Assembly (NCBI RefSeq): GCF_036417845.1
Contig: NC_089980.1
Coordinates: 113,919,169 to 113,983,168, forward strand
DNA length: 64,000 nt
Direction: 5' to 3'
Source: Apteryx mantelli
Lineage: Eukaryota; Chordata; Aves; Apterygiformes; Apterygidae
Part shown: positions 1 to 12,000 of the stretch, in pieces
Position numbering within the stretch: position 1 is the first letter of the stretch
How the letters are laid out: every line of letters starts with the position of its first letter
Position numbers and translations under genes: made by a program
Notes under the pieces: generated by a model
Database searches by the model: none
What the model saw: the letters and a program-made list of their open reading frames with translations, nothing else
Told to the model about the DNA's origin: nothing

Positions 1-2870
1 CCTATAGCCTAATCTATGCTATATCCTTCACACAGCTGTGTAAGCAGCAGCCAGAATTTCTGTATATCCCAAAGCAGGTGCAAGAGGAGGCATTCAAAAT
101 AATGACCCTGTCCTTCCTGCACCTGCTAGCAAAGAGATGACCATAACTCTGCTAGGTAAAGGACAGAGCTTTAGTCTTTGAACATATGGTGAAAACAACG
201 ACAGTTTAATCTCAAGCGGGGATAATAGACGCTAGATATCTATCTGAAAAAAAAAGGTCACAAGCTCTTGACCACATGCAGACGTTAAGGAAGTGCTGTA
301 CTCTGTGCATTGTTACCTGGGACTGGATGCTAACATGATGTGGATTAGTGAGTGCTTTTGTGCAGCTGCTGCCCCAGTACAAACAGTGGGCAGTGCTAAT
401 GCGGGACTCTCCTGATACACCTACTTTGTTATTTAGACTTCAGCAGCTAAAATCATTGCAAAACCGCAAGGCGCCATAACATACATTTTCCCTCATTCAG
501 AGTACTGACAAACATTAGATCATTTTACAGCTTTATATACTTGTAGGATTTTAGTGAAACCCATTACAATCTCTACAGAAAGTAAACTGTTCTCTTTGAG
601 CACTCAATAACCTTCTCTTAACAACTCTGTCACTGTCTTTGCTACAGTTCACAAAACAAATACACAACATGACATCTTACGCTTCCAGACTCTTGTAGTT
701 ACCAGATCTTCTGCATAGTGGTTCTAAGAGGAATGCACATATGCGCATACCAAAAAATTCTCTCTCTGTGGTTTATTCTCCTTATAATTACATGAAGTCA
801 CTAACAGGCACAGAGAAAATGAATCAGGCCACCTATTCCAACAGGTACATGCAACAGTGTGCAAACCTATTTGAGAAGCTGGTCTGTAAAGACTTGCCGT
901 TCATTAAAGGAATTCTGTTTTTTCACAGTCTTCCCGTCCATCAGCCTGAGCTTTGTCATTTTCCTTGTGATTTTGTGAAAAGCATTTGCAGCTGATAATA
1001 ATCAGGGCTACATGGAGGTAAAATGGGGGGCTTTGCAGTGTTACAGCTTCATTTCTGCCAGGTGAAATGTAGCAGGCACAGGTAATGGCAGGGCCAGGAC
1101 GGGAAGGAAGAGAGGAGAAAGTACCACCTCTTAAGCTTTCTTAAATTGAAAGCTTATTTGGAGCTGGTGGTGAGATGGCTATTGAAATTAAGCTTTAATA
1201 AAACTCATGCCTATAAATTTTATACATTTAACTTCTCAAAAAATAGGGTATCTATCTTTTTAAACTCCACAAGTGCTGCAGTGCACATTTTTGCCGAATC
1301 CCTGTCCTTTTGACCCTCTGAAAGATGATAGACTAGTGATGCTCATTACACCACCTGCCTCTCAGGGAAAATCTGTCACCCTGTGTGATTGCTTAGAAGC
1401 TTTATAAACATTGTTCCAGACCTGAACCTCCATAAAGCTAGAAGGACTGGAAGACAACGCTGGAGACTTCTTCACAGTTGATTACACAAGGCATTACACG
1501 GACACCCACTAAGGTTATTTACAAGTACTCACAGAAATAGCTTAGAGTTCATTCCCAACCCCAGGGCTTACCACTGGCTTTAGAAACTGCTGCTAAAAAC
1601 CTATGCAATCACAGCAAATTCTCCCTAGTATCTGTAAAACTGACGGGCTATTCATTTACTCTAGTGTATCAGAAGCAGACAGATTGTGCCCCAAACAACA
1701 TCTCTTTTGTGTCATTCCAGAGACATAACAGGTTTTAGCTTCCCTACCTGAGATTTCCCTTCTCAAAATAATCCTTGATAGCTGCTGATCTCAGATGCAA
1801 CTGCCGCAGTATAAGGGCTGGTGAGGACTCAGAGAGAAGCTGCTGTTTTCCCCACTTTCCTGAAAGGCATGCAAGAATCACAATTTACACAATTTATAGT
1901 GTTCCTGTACTGTACACTGCAATGCAATGTAGGAGTGAATGACCTAGGTATGAGCAAATGATGAAGCAACATGTTAGCAACAGAGAAGACAAACACAGAC
2001 GTATTAAGAGTAATACTTTTAACTAGTTTTGGGTACCTAGTTTCAGGAACTTGTAGTTAGTTACAGTCTAAGACAAACTGGTTTACATGAATTTTCCAGA
2101 CCTTAGACAGGAATCAATATCAGAATCAAGGACAGAAAACAATTCTCCTGGAAGAATTAATTTGGTTTAATTGAGGTATAGTTGCTCTTCCCCACCCCCT
2201 GTCTAATTCACTAGTTACCACAGCCTGATATTTCATCTTCTTTAAAAAATGAAGGAGGGGTCCTACAGAAAACAATCTTTTTTCCGTACACAACCTTAAC
2301 CCATCCCAGAGCAAATCTATCCAATACACTATATTACACAGGAACCTTGTAGAAAAAGGCATATGTATGTAATCATATTACTGAAGACTGTCTTGTCAAC
2401 AGAGAAAAATGAAAATTTCTCAGGCAATCTCAAACCTGGCATTTCCTAAAATCTGAGCAGATGACTTTGCAACATACAAAGTTCTTCTAAGATCTTTGTG
2501 TGTGCCATGTCCTAAGTTTTTTTTTAATTATTTATATTATTATATCACATATCATCATATATCAGATCTTCATTAGCATGGTTAGAATCATGAAATCTGC
2601 TGCAGGTACCACTCCTTCAAACTCAGTACATGGCAGAAAACCTCTTCTTTGACCATAACTAGAAAAGAAAGGGATATTTGCCATTGTGACAGCTGATAGA
2701 AGAGGAAAAGTGAGATTTGACTATTTCAAGCTTCATACTACAGTAGAGGAATATGGTCTTGTCAGCAAAAGCTTTCTCTTCATTTTCTTACAGTGTGAAC
2801 CTCTGATAATGATCATGTCACTTGTCCACCTTGGGCTTCCTGTTCTGACCACTTTAGGTCTCCTTTCACA
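1..2870. other. Intergenic, nothing recognised
   Basis: AT-rich unique-looking sequence. Frames are no longer than about 90 codons and show no protein motif. An A/T-rich run lies at 2519-2570. Confidence 0.6.
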
Positions 2871-4200
2871 AAATCACAGAATCACAGAATGGTTGAGGTT
2901 GGAAGGGACCTCTGGAGATCATCTGGTCCAACCCTCCTGCTCAAGCAGGGTCACCTAGAGCACATTGCACAGGATCGCATCCAGGCGGGTTTTGAATATC
3001 TCCAGAGAAGGAGACTCCACAACCTCTCTGGGCAACCTGTTCCAGTGCTCTGTCACCCTCACAGTGAAAAAGATTTTCCTCATGTTCAGATGGAACTGCT
3101 TGTGTTTCAGTTTGTGCCCGTTGCCTCGCGTCCTGTCGCTGGGCACCAATGAAAAGAGTCTGGCTCCATCCTCTCTACACCCTACCTTAAGATATTTGTA
3201 TACATTAATAAGATCTCCTCTCAGCCTTCTCTTCTCTAGGCTGAACAGGCCCAGCTCTCGCAGCCTTTCCTCATAAGAGAGATGTTCCTGTCCCCTAATC
3301 ATCTTTGTAGCCCTTCGCTGGACTTGCTCCAGTAGTGCCATGTCTCCCCTGTACAGGGGGAGCCCAGAACTGGACACAGTACTCCAGATGGGGCCTCCCC
3401 AGGGCTGAGTAGAGGGGGAGGATCACCTCCCTCGACCTGCTGGCAACACTCTTCCTGATGCACCCCAGGATACCATTGGCCTTCTTGGCCACAAGGGCAC
3501 ATTGCTGCCTCATGCTTAACTTGGTGTCCACCAGCACTCCCAGGTCCTTCAACTGCAGAGCTGCTTTCCAGCAGGTCAACTCCCAACCTGTACTGGTGCC
3601 TGGGGTTATTCCTCCCCAAGTGCAGGACCCTGCACCTTTCTCCAGACTTTCGACCTTATCTCTGGGGTCTGGGATTCCTGAGGGCTGGCCTGGCCAGTAA
3701 AGACTGAAGCAAAGAAGGCATTCAGTAACTCTGCCTTCTCTGTATCCTTTGTCACCAGGACACCCACCCCATGCAGCAGGCCTACATTTTCCCTCATCTT
3801 CCTTTTGCTACTGAGGTATTTGAAGAAGCCCTTCTTGTTGTCCTTGACATCCCTTGCCAGACTTAATTCCAAACGGGCCTTAGCCTTCCTCGTTGCATCC
3901 CTGCATACTCTGACAACATTCCTATATTCCTCCCAAGTGGCCTGTCCCCCTTTCACTTTCTGTAGACTTCCTTCTTCTGGTTGAGTTTTGCCAGGAGTTC
4001 CTTGCTCATCCATGCAGGTCTCCTGCCCCCTTTGCTTGACTTCTTACTCACAGGGATGCAGTGATCTTGAGCTTGGAAGAAGTGATGCTTGAATATTAAC
4101 TAGCTCTCTTGGACCCCCCTTCCTTCTAGGGCCTGAACCCATAGGATTTCTCCAAGTAGGTCCCTGAAGAGGCCAAAGTTTGCTCTCCTGAAGGGTTTTC
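2871..4200 (-). mobile_element. CR1 LINE, 5'-truncated and internally deleted
   Basis: CR1 is the main non-LTR retrotransposon of birds. Read on the minus strand, 4195-3655 encodes part of the linker between the endonuclease and reverse transcriptase domains (motifs such as RRANFGLFRDLL, GQATWEEYRNVVRVC and [13 protein letters not shown]). The sequence then jumps directly to the post-RT region ([13 protein letters not shown], then [17 protein letters not shown], then [20 protein letters not shown]). The RT palm with its FADD box is missing, which implies an internal deletion of more than 1 kb. There is also a frame change near 3370. The 3' end carries the standard CR1 tail with tandem TTCTGTGA at 2874-2889. 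The copy cannot move by itself. The 5' boundary is approximate. Confidence 0.93.
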
Positions 4201-7112
4201 CTTCATAAAGGATGTCTTGCCTCTTCTTATTTCTGGCTACTGCTTTATTTATTTCCCCATACCATCCCTCTGTCCTTAGCATTCCTACTCCAGCCTTCCT
4301 CTCCAACTTTTCATTCAATCTCTGCCTCAGCTTCACCTCCATAAACCAGAATCCACCTCTCAGTTCTTTTGCCCACTGTCAGTTCCTAGTCCCAGGTTTC
4401 TCTTTCACTTCCTCAGTCTACAATACCTGTCCCTACCTATCCTCTTCAAGTCCTACTCATGTTCCTCTAAAATTAAATAGGCAGGATCCTCCTAAAGGCA
4501 GTGGCCCTAAAGGCTGCTGGTTGACAATGTAAGGGAGAGAGTGTCCTTACCCTTATTTTCATTGACTATTTCTGCTCCCGGCTGCTGCAACTGCATTGAA
4601 AATCCTGCTAAACTCTGAAAATGTCAGGAATGGAACATGCTCAGTATATGAATCTCTGAGGTACCGAACTACAAAGTTATACTGAGCAAGAGTTAACCAT
4701 GATTTTCTTGGGAACTTATATGACCAAATTTATAGAAGACAAAAGGCAACTGCATGACACAGCAGTTTCTTCTCCCTTATACCTCCTACTCAGATCCTTT
4801 CTCTAACTCATGGTGGTGCCAGAGATTCTCAAAGTATTAGTTAACCCTTAGTTAAGAATTCACAGACAGGAGGGTGTTCACGTATGCGATGTTCTTCAGA
4901 AATGGAGTTGTAACTGAGTGTGGATTTGTTTATAGAGAAGGAAGTGCAATAGGGACTCAGTCTTAATGGGAAGAAACTCTACTTCAAACTATATATTAAA
5001 ATATGATGCTAAAATCTGAAAATCAAGAACCATAATGTTTCAGGCAAGCAGATAAAGAGATTATAATCTTGAAATTTTGGGAAATATTTCAACCTAATTT
5101 CAATATAGCAAGATTTTCAATCATGTAATTGACTGTGTATTTTTTTGTTGTTGTTGTTCAGCCTGTGCATGGTCATTGCACCTTTCTGTTTTTTTCTGAG
5201 CCAGTTTGGTAGTTGCCCTTTATAGTCAATGGAGAGAAATAAGCACTCTTTGAATTCATCTGATCTATCCTAGATTTCTATGCTCAGATGAGAGGAAGTA
5301 TGCTTATTTTCCTCCAGGTTGTACAAAAGAAGCTGAGGATATTTCTCTCCAGTACATATAAGGTCCTCATCCTCTGTCATTTTAACAAATTCTCTTATTC
5401 ATGTCTGTGTACTTTTTTCACTTGCTGTGTGACTGAGTCAGTCATATGTGTGTAACTGTGGAAAATGAGTTCTGGTTTCAAATGCTCAGGGCTTCTTCTT
5501 GGAATCACTTATATGCTCTTAAAACTGACAAACAGCAACAACAGCTTGTGACTCTCTGGACAGGTAGTTTGTGCCCTCTCAGGACATTGCTCAGATCAAC
5601 ACCGAGGCACAGAAAGGACTTCCATAGCTGCCAGGCTGAAAGGCGATGTCTTTGGTGAGGTGAACGGTTCACCCTTCTTTCAGATGAAGGGTTATTGGAA
5701 GAACAGAGGTTTTTGTACAGCTCTCCAAACCTTTTAATAGAGTGGAAATAGTCCCTAAGCACATGGCCAATTTCTTGTGCTTTTTGTTTTTCCATACACA
5801 CCTGCATATGCAAGGCACAATCTGGCCTTAAGTACATATCTCTGTAAATATACTCTGGAAAAAGGTTCAATATTTGAGTTTGAAAAAGAATTTTCAGGCC
5901 TGAAGCCGTAAAATTTCCACTTGTAACCAACCCTCTTTGAATCACTGCTTTAGTAGTACTTTTGTGTGCTTAAGAAGTTTTGAAACAAACACGCGGGCAG
6001 AAAGGGTGAAGTATTATTTGTCCCTTGGTGAATCCTCAAAGGAAATCAGACAAAGGAATAAAGTTCTGTAGCAGATGAAAAATTCCCCTACCTTTTATTT
6101 TCTCCCTGTTTGTATCTGGTTCTGTTGATACTTGAGACCTCTTATGCATTCACAACAACATTTCTCAATTTAGTGAGCATGCCATGGCAATTGATTTAGA
6201 CAATGCAATAGCTGTGTCAGCAATCGGGAGGCACTCCAAATTTAAAAAGTAACAGGACATGCAAAATTGAAGCCTACTGACTGTTTTTGTGATAATTGAA
6301 TTTCATTGAGTTTTAGCAGTGAGAAATGAGCAATAAAAGGGCTGTTTTCAGCCACAGTTCCAGGATATGGCTAGGGCAGCATGCATCAGAGAAATATACG
6401 TTGAACATTTACATGCAGAAATCATCTGAGCTACTGATTCAGCCCAACAAGCTTCTTTCCTTCTTAGATGCAAAAATAATTTCAAAATAGAATAGGCAAG
6501 CCTTTGAGATAAAGAATTAAAGATAAAAATGGCTGAATAATTTTGAATAGCTCCAGGACTGCAAATTGGCTGTGTGGACAATTTAAATATGTTCCATCCT
6601 GAACTGTTGTTGTAAATGAGGATCTCTTCAGTTGCTGTTTTTCCCAGAACAGTTCCTGAGGAAAGTTGTTTTCCTGGTATTTAAAAACTTAATTTTTCAC
6701 AACTGGAAATGTGCATTGGCTTTTTATGATGTTTGAACTGGCTGCTCCTAGAGTGATTGTATTTCTAGGGGTCACCTTCAAGGTCTTGTTTTCAATAAGA
6801 ACAGTAGTTCTCTCTATTCTTAAGGCAATTCCAGTTCACTCTGCTGACACTCAGCACTAGCTTGAGAAGAATGGCCTTCACACATTCAGAAATGACAGGA
6901 AAAGGAGTTGCACGGAATCTATTTTTTTCATAGGAAACAATGACGATTCATAACACCTGGTCCAACTGATCCACATTTCTACTTATGGAATCCAGGCAGG
7001 ATTAATATGGAATGAATATAAATAGATCTCCGTAACTGTTCCTTTGATTACAAGGATTGTTTTCCCTCCATATGTTTACCAAAGTTCCAGCATTAAATAA
7101 TTTTTTACCTTC
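4201..7112. other. Intergenic, nothing recognised
   Basis: No exon-like or repeat signature is seen. A 146-codon minus frame at 5505-5945 has no recognisable motif and runs through varied sequence without codon structure I can support. Confidence 0.55.
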
Positions 7113-7330
7113 TATATAAAGCAGTGGTTCAGAAGTGAAGGTTTCTTGCCTCCTTTTTGTTGGCTTCCATGCGAACTTCCCGCGTTCAATAGCTTACAAG
7201 CAGCAGATTAATGAATATGTGATCCAGAACCTCATCAAAACCCAAAGAAGATAAAATCTGCCTCATCAGGTGTCAGATCTGGTGTATAATAAGGATTTTT
7301 GTGACTGATGAAACTGCAGAAGCTTTGCAG
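7113..7330 (+). promoter_or_regulatory. Candidate non-coding first exon: TATA box plus splice donor
   Basis: TATATAAA at 7113-7120 is followed 210 bases later by the near-perfect donor GCAG/GTAAGT (GT at 7331). A start near 7143 would give an exon of about 190 bases. Its first ATG opens only seven codons before TAG, so it would be non-coding. No partner acceptor can be assigned. Such pairs also arise by chance in 50 kb of sequence. Confidence 0.25.
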
Positions 7331-10300
7331 GTAAGTGTTGCCTCACAGTTCCACCTTAAAATGAGGATACACGTACAGCACTTAGAGAAGAGCTATAGGA
7401 AGTCTGTGGTTTGTACTGACACTCAGACAGCTGGAGGCCATAAATTCCAGTAAGACTGTTGAGAGTTAGGATAAGTACCATTATGTACAATCTGAAATAT
7501 CTAGGAGAGAATGGCATGAAAGGGAATCAGCAAATAACTTTTTTTAATGTACCTGCCTTCCACCTTAGAAATATGGTATAATGGAAGAAGATTTATACTC
7601 TCAGAATAAAACAAAATTTAGGTCAGCTACTTTTTATCACTTTTAACAAACAATGGTTGCACAGAAATGCTTAAAAAGAATAAGGCTAACTGAGCTTCTT
7701 TTTCTGAATAATTGCTGACTAAGCTTGTTTAATGTCTTTCTTTTATGTATTCACAGACTTTACTGTGTTACCTTGAAGAGGGGGAAAAAATGATATGAAT
7801 TTAAATGTAATTCATGGTAATAGATCTGGGTAAATACTTAATCAACTGGGTGTGCTGCCTGTGCATAAATAAATGTTTTCTTTATGCAAGAGGATGAGCT
7901 AGTTACGCATTGCACAGATAGAACTATATTCATAAAAAAATGACTTACACAGCCACTCTTTGATTTTCCCATGAAACTTTTACACATGAGCCAGTACACA
8001 GCAGAGCTGCCAGATTCAAAAATAGAAATGCCTTCATTATTCATTCATGCAGAGGGAATGAGGCAAAGTGTGGGTGAACACACAATTGGACATGAAAATC
8101 CGGTAAGAGCAGAGGGGAACAACAATGGCAGCACAGGGAACCATAAACCCAGTGTTGATTGGCATCTACCATTAATTTGTATTCTGTGTGTGATCTAGCT
8201 GACGAGGCACTGGGAAATAATGTATGTTTGTGAGGCAGTGCTCAGAATTGCTCTGCCACCATGCCAAAGACCTGGTGAATTGAGGAAGTGTGACAATTGC
8301 CAGCTTTTTGCTCGAATGCAGAATCTGACTTTGAGGGATCAGCTTCTCTCTGTCATAATGAAAAATAGAGATCCACAGCAGTACATTTCAAGAATAACAG
8401 GGAATGCAAATGTAAGCCAGTTGGGAGAAGGAAGAAAACATATCAAATAGTTTCTATGATATAAAAGCTGAAACGGTATAAATGCAACCACATTTCTGTC
8501 ATGGTAACTTTAGAGGACACACTTAAAGGGTAACAGAAATGCAGGAAACTTGAAGACACTGGGTTACTTCTAAATTCTGCTAAGAAAGCAAAGTCTAGTC
8601 TGTCCCTTGAAAACCACACTTTTCGCCCTCTCTTTTCAGGTATAAGTTAATGTGGAAAAATCAGTAGGTTATTAAAATATTTCAAAGATGTATTTCAAAT
8701 CTCTACTCATCTAGATGCATTCTTATCTATTGGCAATGCATATATCTGTCAAGCAATGACAGGACTTTTTTAGAGGAGAACTTTTTTTTTTAATATTAGA
8801 ATAAATACTAAATGGACTATGCTGTAAATGTCACGAGTACAAGCAAAAACCTGCAGGGCAGTCTTTTTTTTCGCTGAGTCTGCCCCCTCTTTTGACTTGC
8901 TCAGAGCACAGGTGCCCAAAGGCAGAAAGATTTCCTTGCATGCTGAAGAGATGCAGGCTCCTGTACTACAGATTTGCCATGGCGCACAGGTCTGCAAAAG
9001 GCTGAAGCACCCAAAATTTTAATGGATAAAGCCTACCGCCCAAGGCAGCTGTGTGCACTGTACTTCATTAGAATAAAACTTAGAGCAACACGCATTTGCC
9101 AGCTGCACTTGTACTTTTGTCTACTGCACCTACTTAGCTGCCTATAGAATCCAAAGGAACATTTTTTTATCCTTGTAAGGTGTTTTTTCCACCACCAATT
9201 ATTTCATTGTCAGGGTCAAATATTCATTATGGGGTATGGGCGAAGAGGGAAGTACTGATGCTGTACTGGGATATTTTGTTTGTTAGACATTGAGATTTGT
9301 AGAATGAAACTAGAGTATTGCTAAGGATCAGAAGAACAAGACAAATGCCAGAAGGGGAGTCAGAACTGGAAGTCTGCGCATTAATCCCAGCCTTACCAAT
9401 GACTCACTTATGGGCTAGATCCTAACCTCGATCATAGCATTAAATACTGTAAACCAAGAAGACCTGTCACTCAGCTTAAAAACCATGAAACCAGAATCTG
9501 GCTCTCAAGTGAGTCAGAATCCTTCTTAAGTATCTCATCAGTGATACCAGGATAATGATACTTACACACCTCACGAGGAAGATATGAAGATTCAAGAACA
9601 AACCTCCATGGCTTTGAAACTGTACAGTGCTAAGTATTATTACAATGATGAGACTAAGCAAAATGGTGACAGCAGCTTTAATTGCCACGTTTACCTTTGT
9701 CACATAAAGGTTAACATACAGTTAATGATATAATACACGGTTTTGATACACAGTGTGAACTGCAGATAAAAAATAACTGTTCAGAATTTCTGAAAAGTCA
9801 ACAAAGTTAGAAATCAGGCTGGACATTTGGCAACTTCAGAGAGAAAAGGTGACAATTAATTTCCTCTTTGTGTTTTCACATCATTTTCTTATATTTCTTA
9901 GTTTTTTCCTTGTCTAGCTCTGTAAATGTCCCTTCTATCAGTTTGTGCTGTTGTGTTTTATTGCTGTTGGTTTGTAAATGATCTTAGATAAGTGTGAATT
10001 ATCAGACTGTATCTTTCTATCCCTCAGTTCATGGAGTGGATTAGTTACTGCACAAAAATATATTGTTTGCATAGGGAGGTGGTTTAGCTAAATCTGACTA
10101 AGAGTTTTATTGCTCTATTTGAATAACAATCTAGCCTGCACAGCAAAACAGCTTCATATCCTCCCAGGGATCTAACAAAAACAACAGCCCTGTTTTAGAG
10201 AAGCAAATTCTTGAAATCTCACTAAGTTTGTTACATGCACTGGCCCCCAGGTAGATTGGAAGTGAATAGAGTCATATCAGAAGTACATCGAAGTAACAAG

Positions 10301-11779
10301 GAGCAGAATATGACCCTCTCTCAAAAATATTTGCTCTCTTCATAGTGCCCTTCAAAAGTTATTTGATGGCCACTTTATAATTTTAGTTTTAATTAAAGCA
10401 ATGTCATAAATTAGGTTTGCACAACGCTAAATCATGGGAAGTGTCTAGTGGGAGGATTTCCATGTGAGGTTTCTCTTATATTTCTCTACTGAGCCTTGAA
10501 ATCCATTCACACATGGAGAGGTTCCCAGGAAACTTGAAGATTAATGCAGTGCAGAAAGGGCTAATGTCCTGCACCAGTCTAGAGGTCTGGTGTCTGTGCC
10601 ACTCCATCCTGTCAACATTTTTAAAAGGAAGTCCTTATGCACCCTGTGTTTCTGTAACTGAATATATCAACTTGAAAGAATCAGGGGCCACACAGTGTTT
10701 GTAACAGTACAGATAACCAAAATCCTGGACCTGCTTTTCACACTGCCAGGTAATCCCACTCAGACAGTGTCCAATGTCAAATAGAGAATAGTACAGACAC
10801 CGATCAATTTTCTGCGTTTAGAGGCAGCCTAGTTGACAGCTGTTTCAAAAAAAAGGATAAAAAAAGTCTGTTCATACATAATTTAACTGCTGTATCGAAA
10901 GTGGGAGAATTGAAAATATTTGTCCAAGGAAAGACACAAACAGAAGCATAAGGACCTCAGAAGTGAATAAATGGTGCTACTTAGAACACTGAGCACAGCT
11001 TGATCAATGAGGCTGAACAGAGCCCTGCATTTGCAATTGATCTATTATCATGAGTGCCTGTTAGTTTCAATATAAGTAGCGCAGCTTCAGTACGATGGAG
11101 TTGGCCTTAGCAAGGCAACACAGGTCAGCTGACAGAAGCTCTACATCATCTTTTGAAGAAAAAAAATATCTAGAAGCCAACTTCCCTGTGTATAAAACCT
11201 TATAGCAATTCACTAAGCAACAGGAAAACTGTGAAGTTATCTGACTAAAGGTTAATCAAATAAAACACAAGGAGTCAGTCATCAAAGGAATGATAATAGG
11301 CAGAGAAGCCATAATAACCTAACTGAAAATGATGCATACTGAATTGGCTGTTCCTAAGACCATAAGAGGATGATTAGACTATTCTCCTTCATGTGAAACC
11401 CACCAAGAGGACTCAAGGAGTCTCTCCTGGATGCCATGCAGACATAAGGGGTTAATGCTTGAATGGGTAAAGGATTTATTATGCATACAGGAGGAAGAGA
11501 ATTTGGGGACTGTGTGAAACTTATTATTGGATGTATAGGGAAAGGACCAAAGGTGGGGAAAGGGAGGGATCAAGGTGGACTGGATAGGAACAAGTGCAGG
11601 AAAATAGAGGGAAAATGGGATACAAGGGTCTGGCTGAGTGGAAACCAGAAGCTGAGCCCTGCACTTGATTACTGCAGTCTATCCTATAAGTTTCTATTGC
11701 ACCCTATTTCTAACTATCTTATCTGTAGGTGTGCTCCCTATTCTGAGCCTGTGTGTGAACACTAGTGAACTTCAAGTTG
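7331..11779. other. Intergenic, nothing recognised
   Basis: AT-rich, with short chance frames only. An acceptor-like CTCTTTTCAG ends at 8640 but has no partner I can support. Confidence 0.55.
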
Positions 11780-12000
11780 GGCTAGCTGGCAAGCAGGATA
11801 AAAGGTCTGAGTACCAGCCAGTGGCATGAGAAGCTGCAAGGCTGAGGGGCCCAGACGTCAGGGAACCAGCAGCTGGAGGAGGAGAGTCCAAGTAGGATGA
11901 GACCAACATCTGCAAAAACCCAAAGACTAGGTAAGGGGCCTCAGGTCCAGGTATGGATACTGGACAGACTTCCAGTCCACAGGATCATTCAATAAATGAG
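11780..12000 (+). mobile_element. Weak LTR-like module
   Basis: A TATA-like ATAAAAGG (11798-11805) is followed by a GC-richer stretch, a splice-donor-like TAGGTAAGG near 11930 and AATAAA at 11991-11996. The GC-richer character continues to about 12400, unlike the AT-rich flanks. Termini and a target-site duplication are not found. It may be an old LTR or a non-coding promoter with chance signals. Confidence 0.25.

Noticed and set aside
2955..3377. 140-codon frame as a host gene
   Set aside because: It is the CR1 ORF2 C-terminus ([28 protein letters not shown]).
3606..4013. 135-codon frame as a host gene
   Set aside because: It is the CR1 ORF2 linker region ([24 protein letters not shown]).
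5505..5945. 146-codon minus-strand frame
   Set aside because: No domain, no good splice or promoter context, composition like surrounding non-coding DNA.
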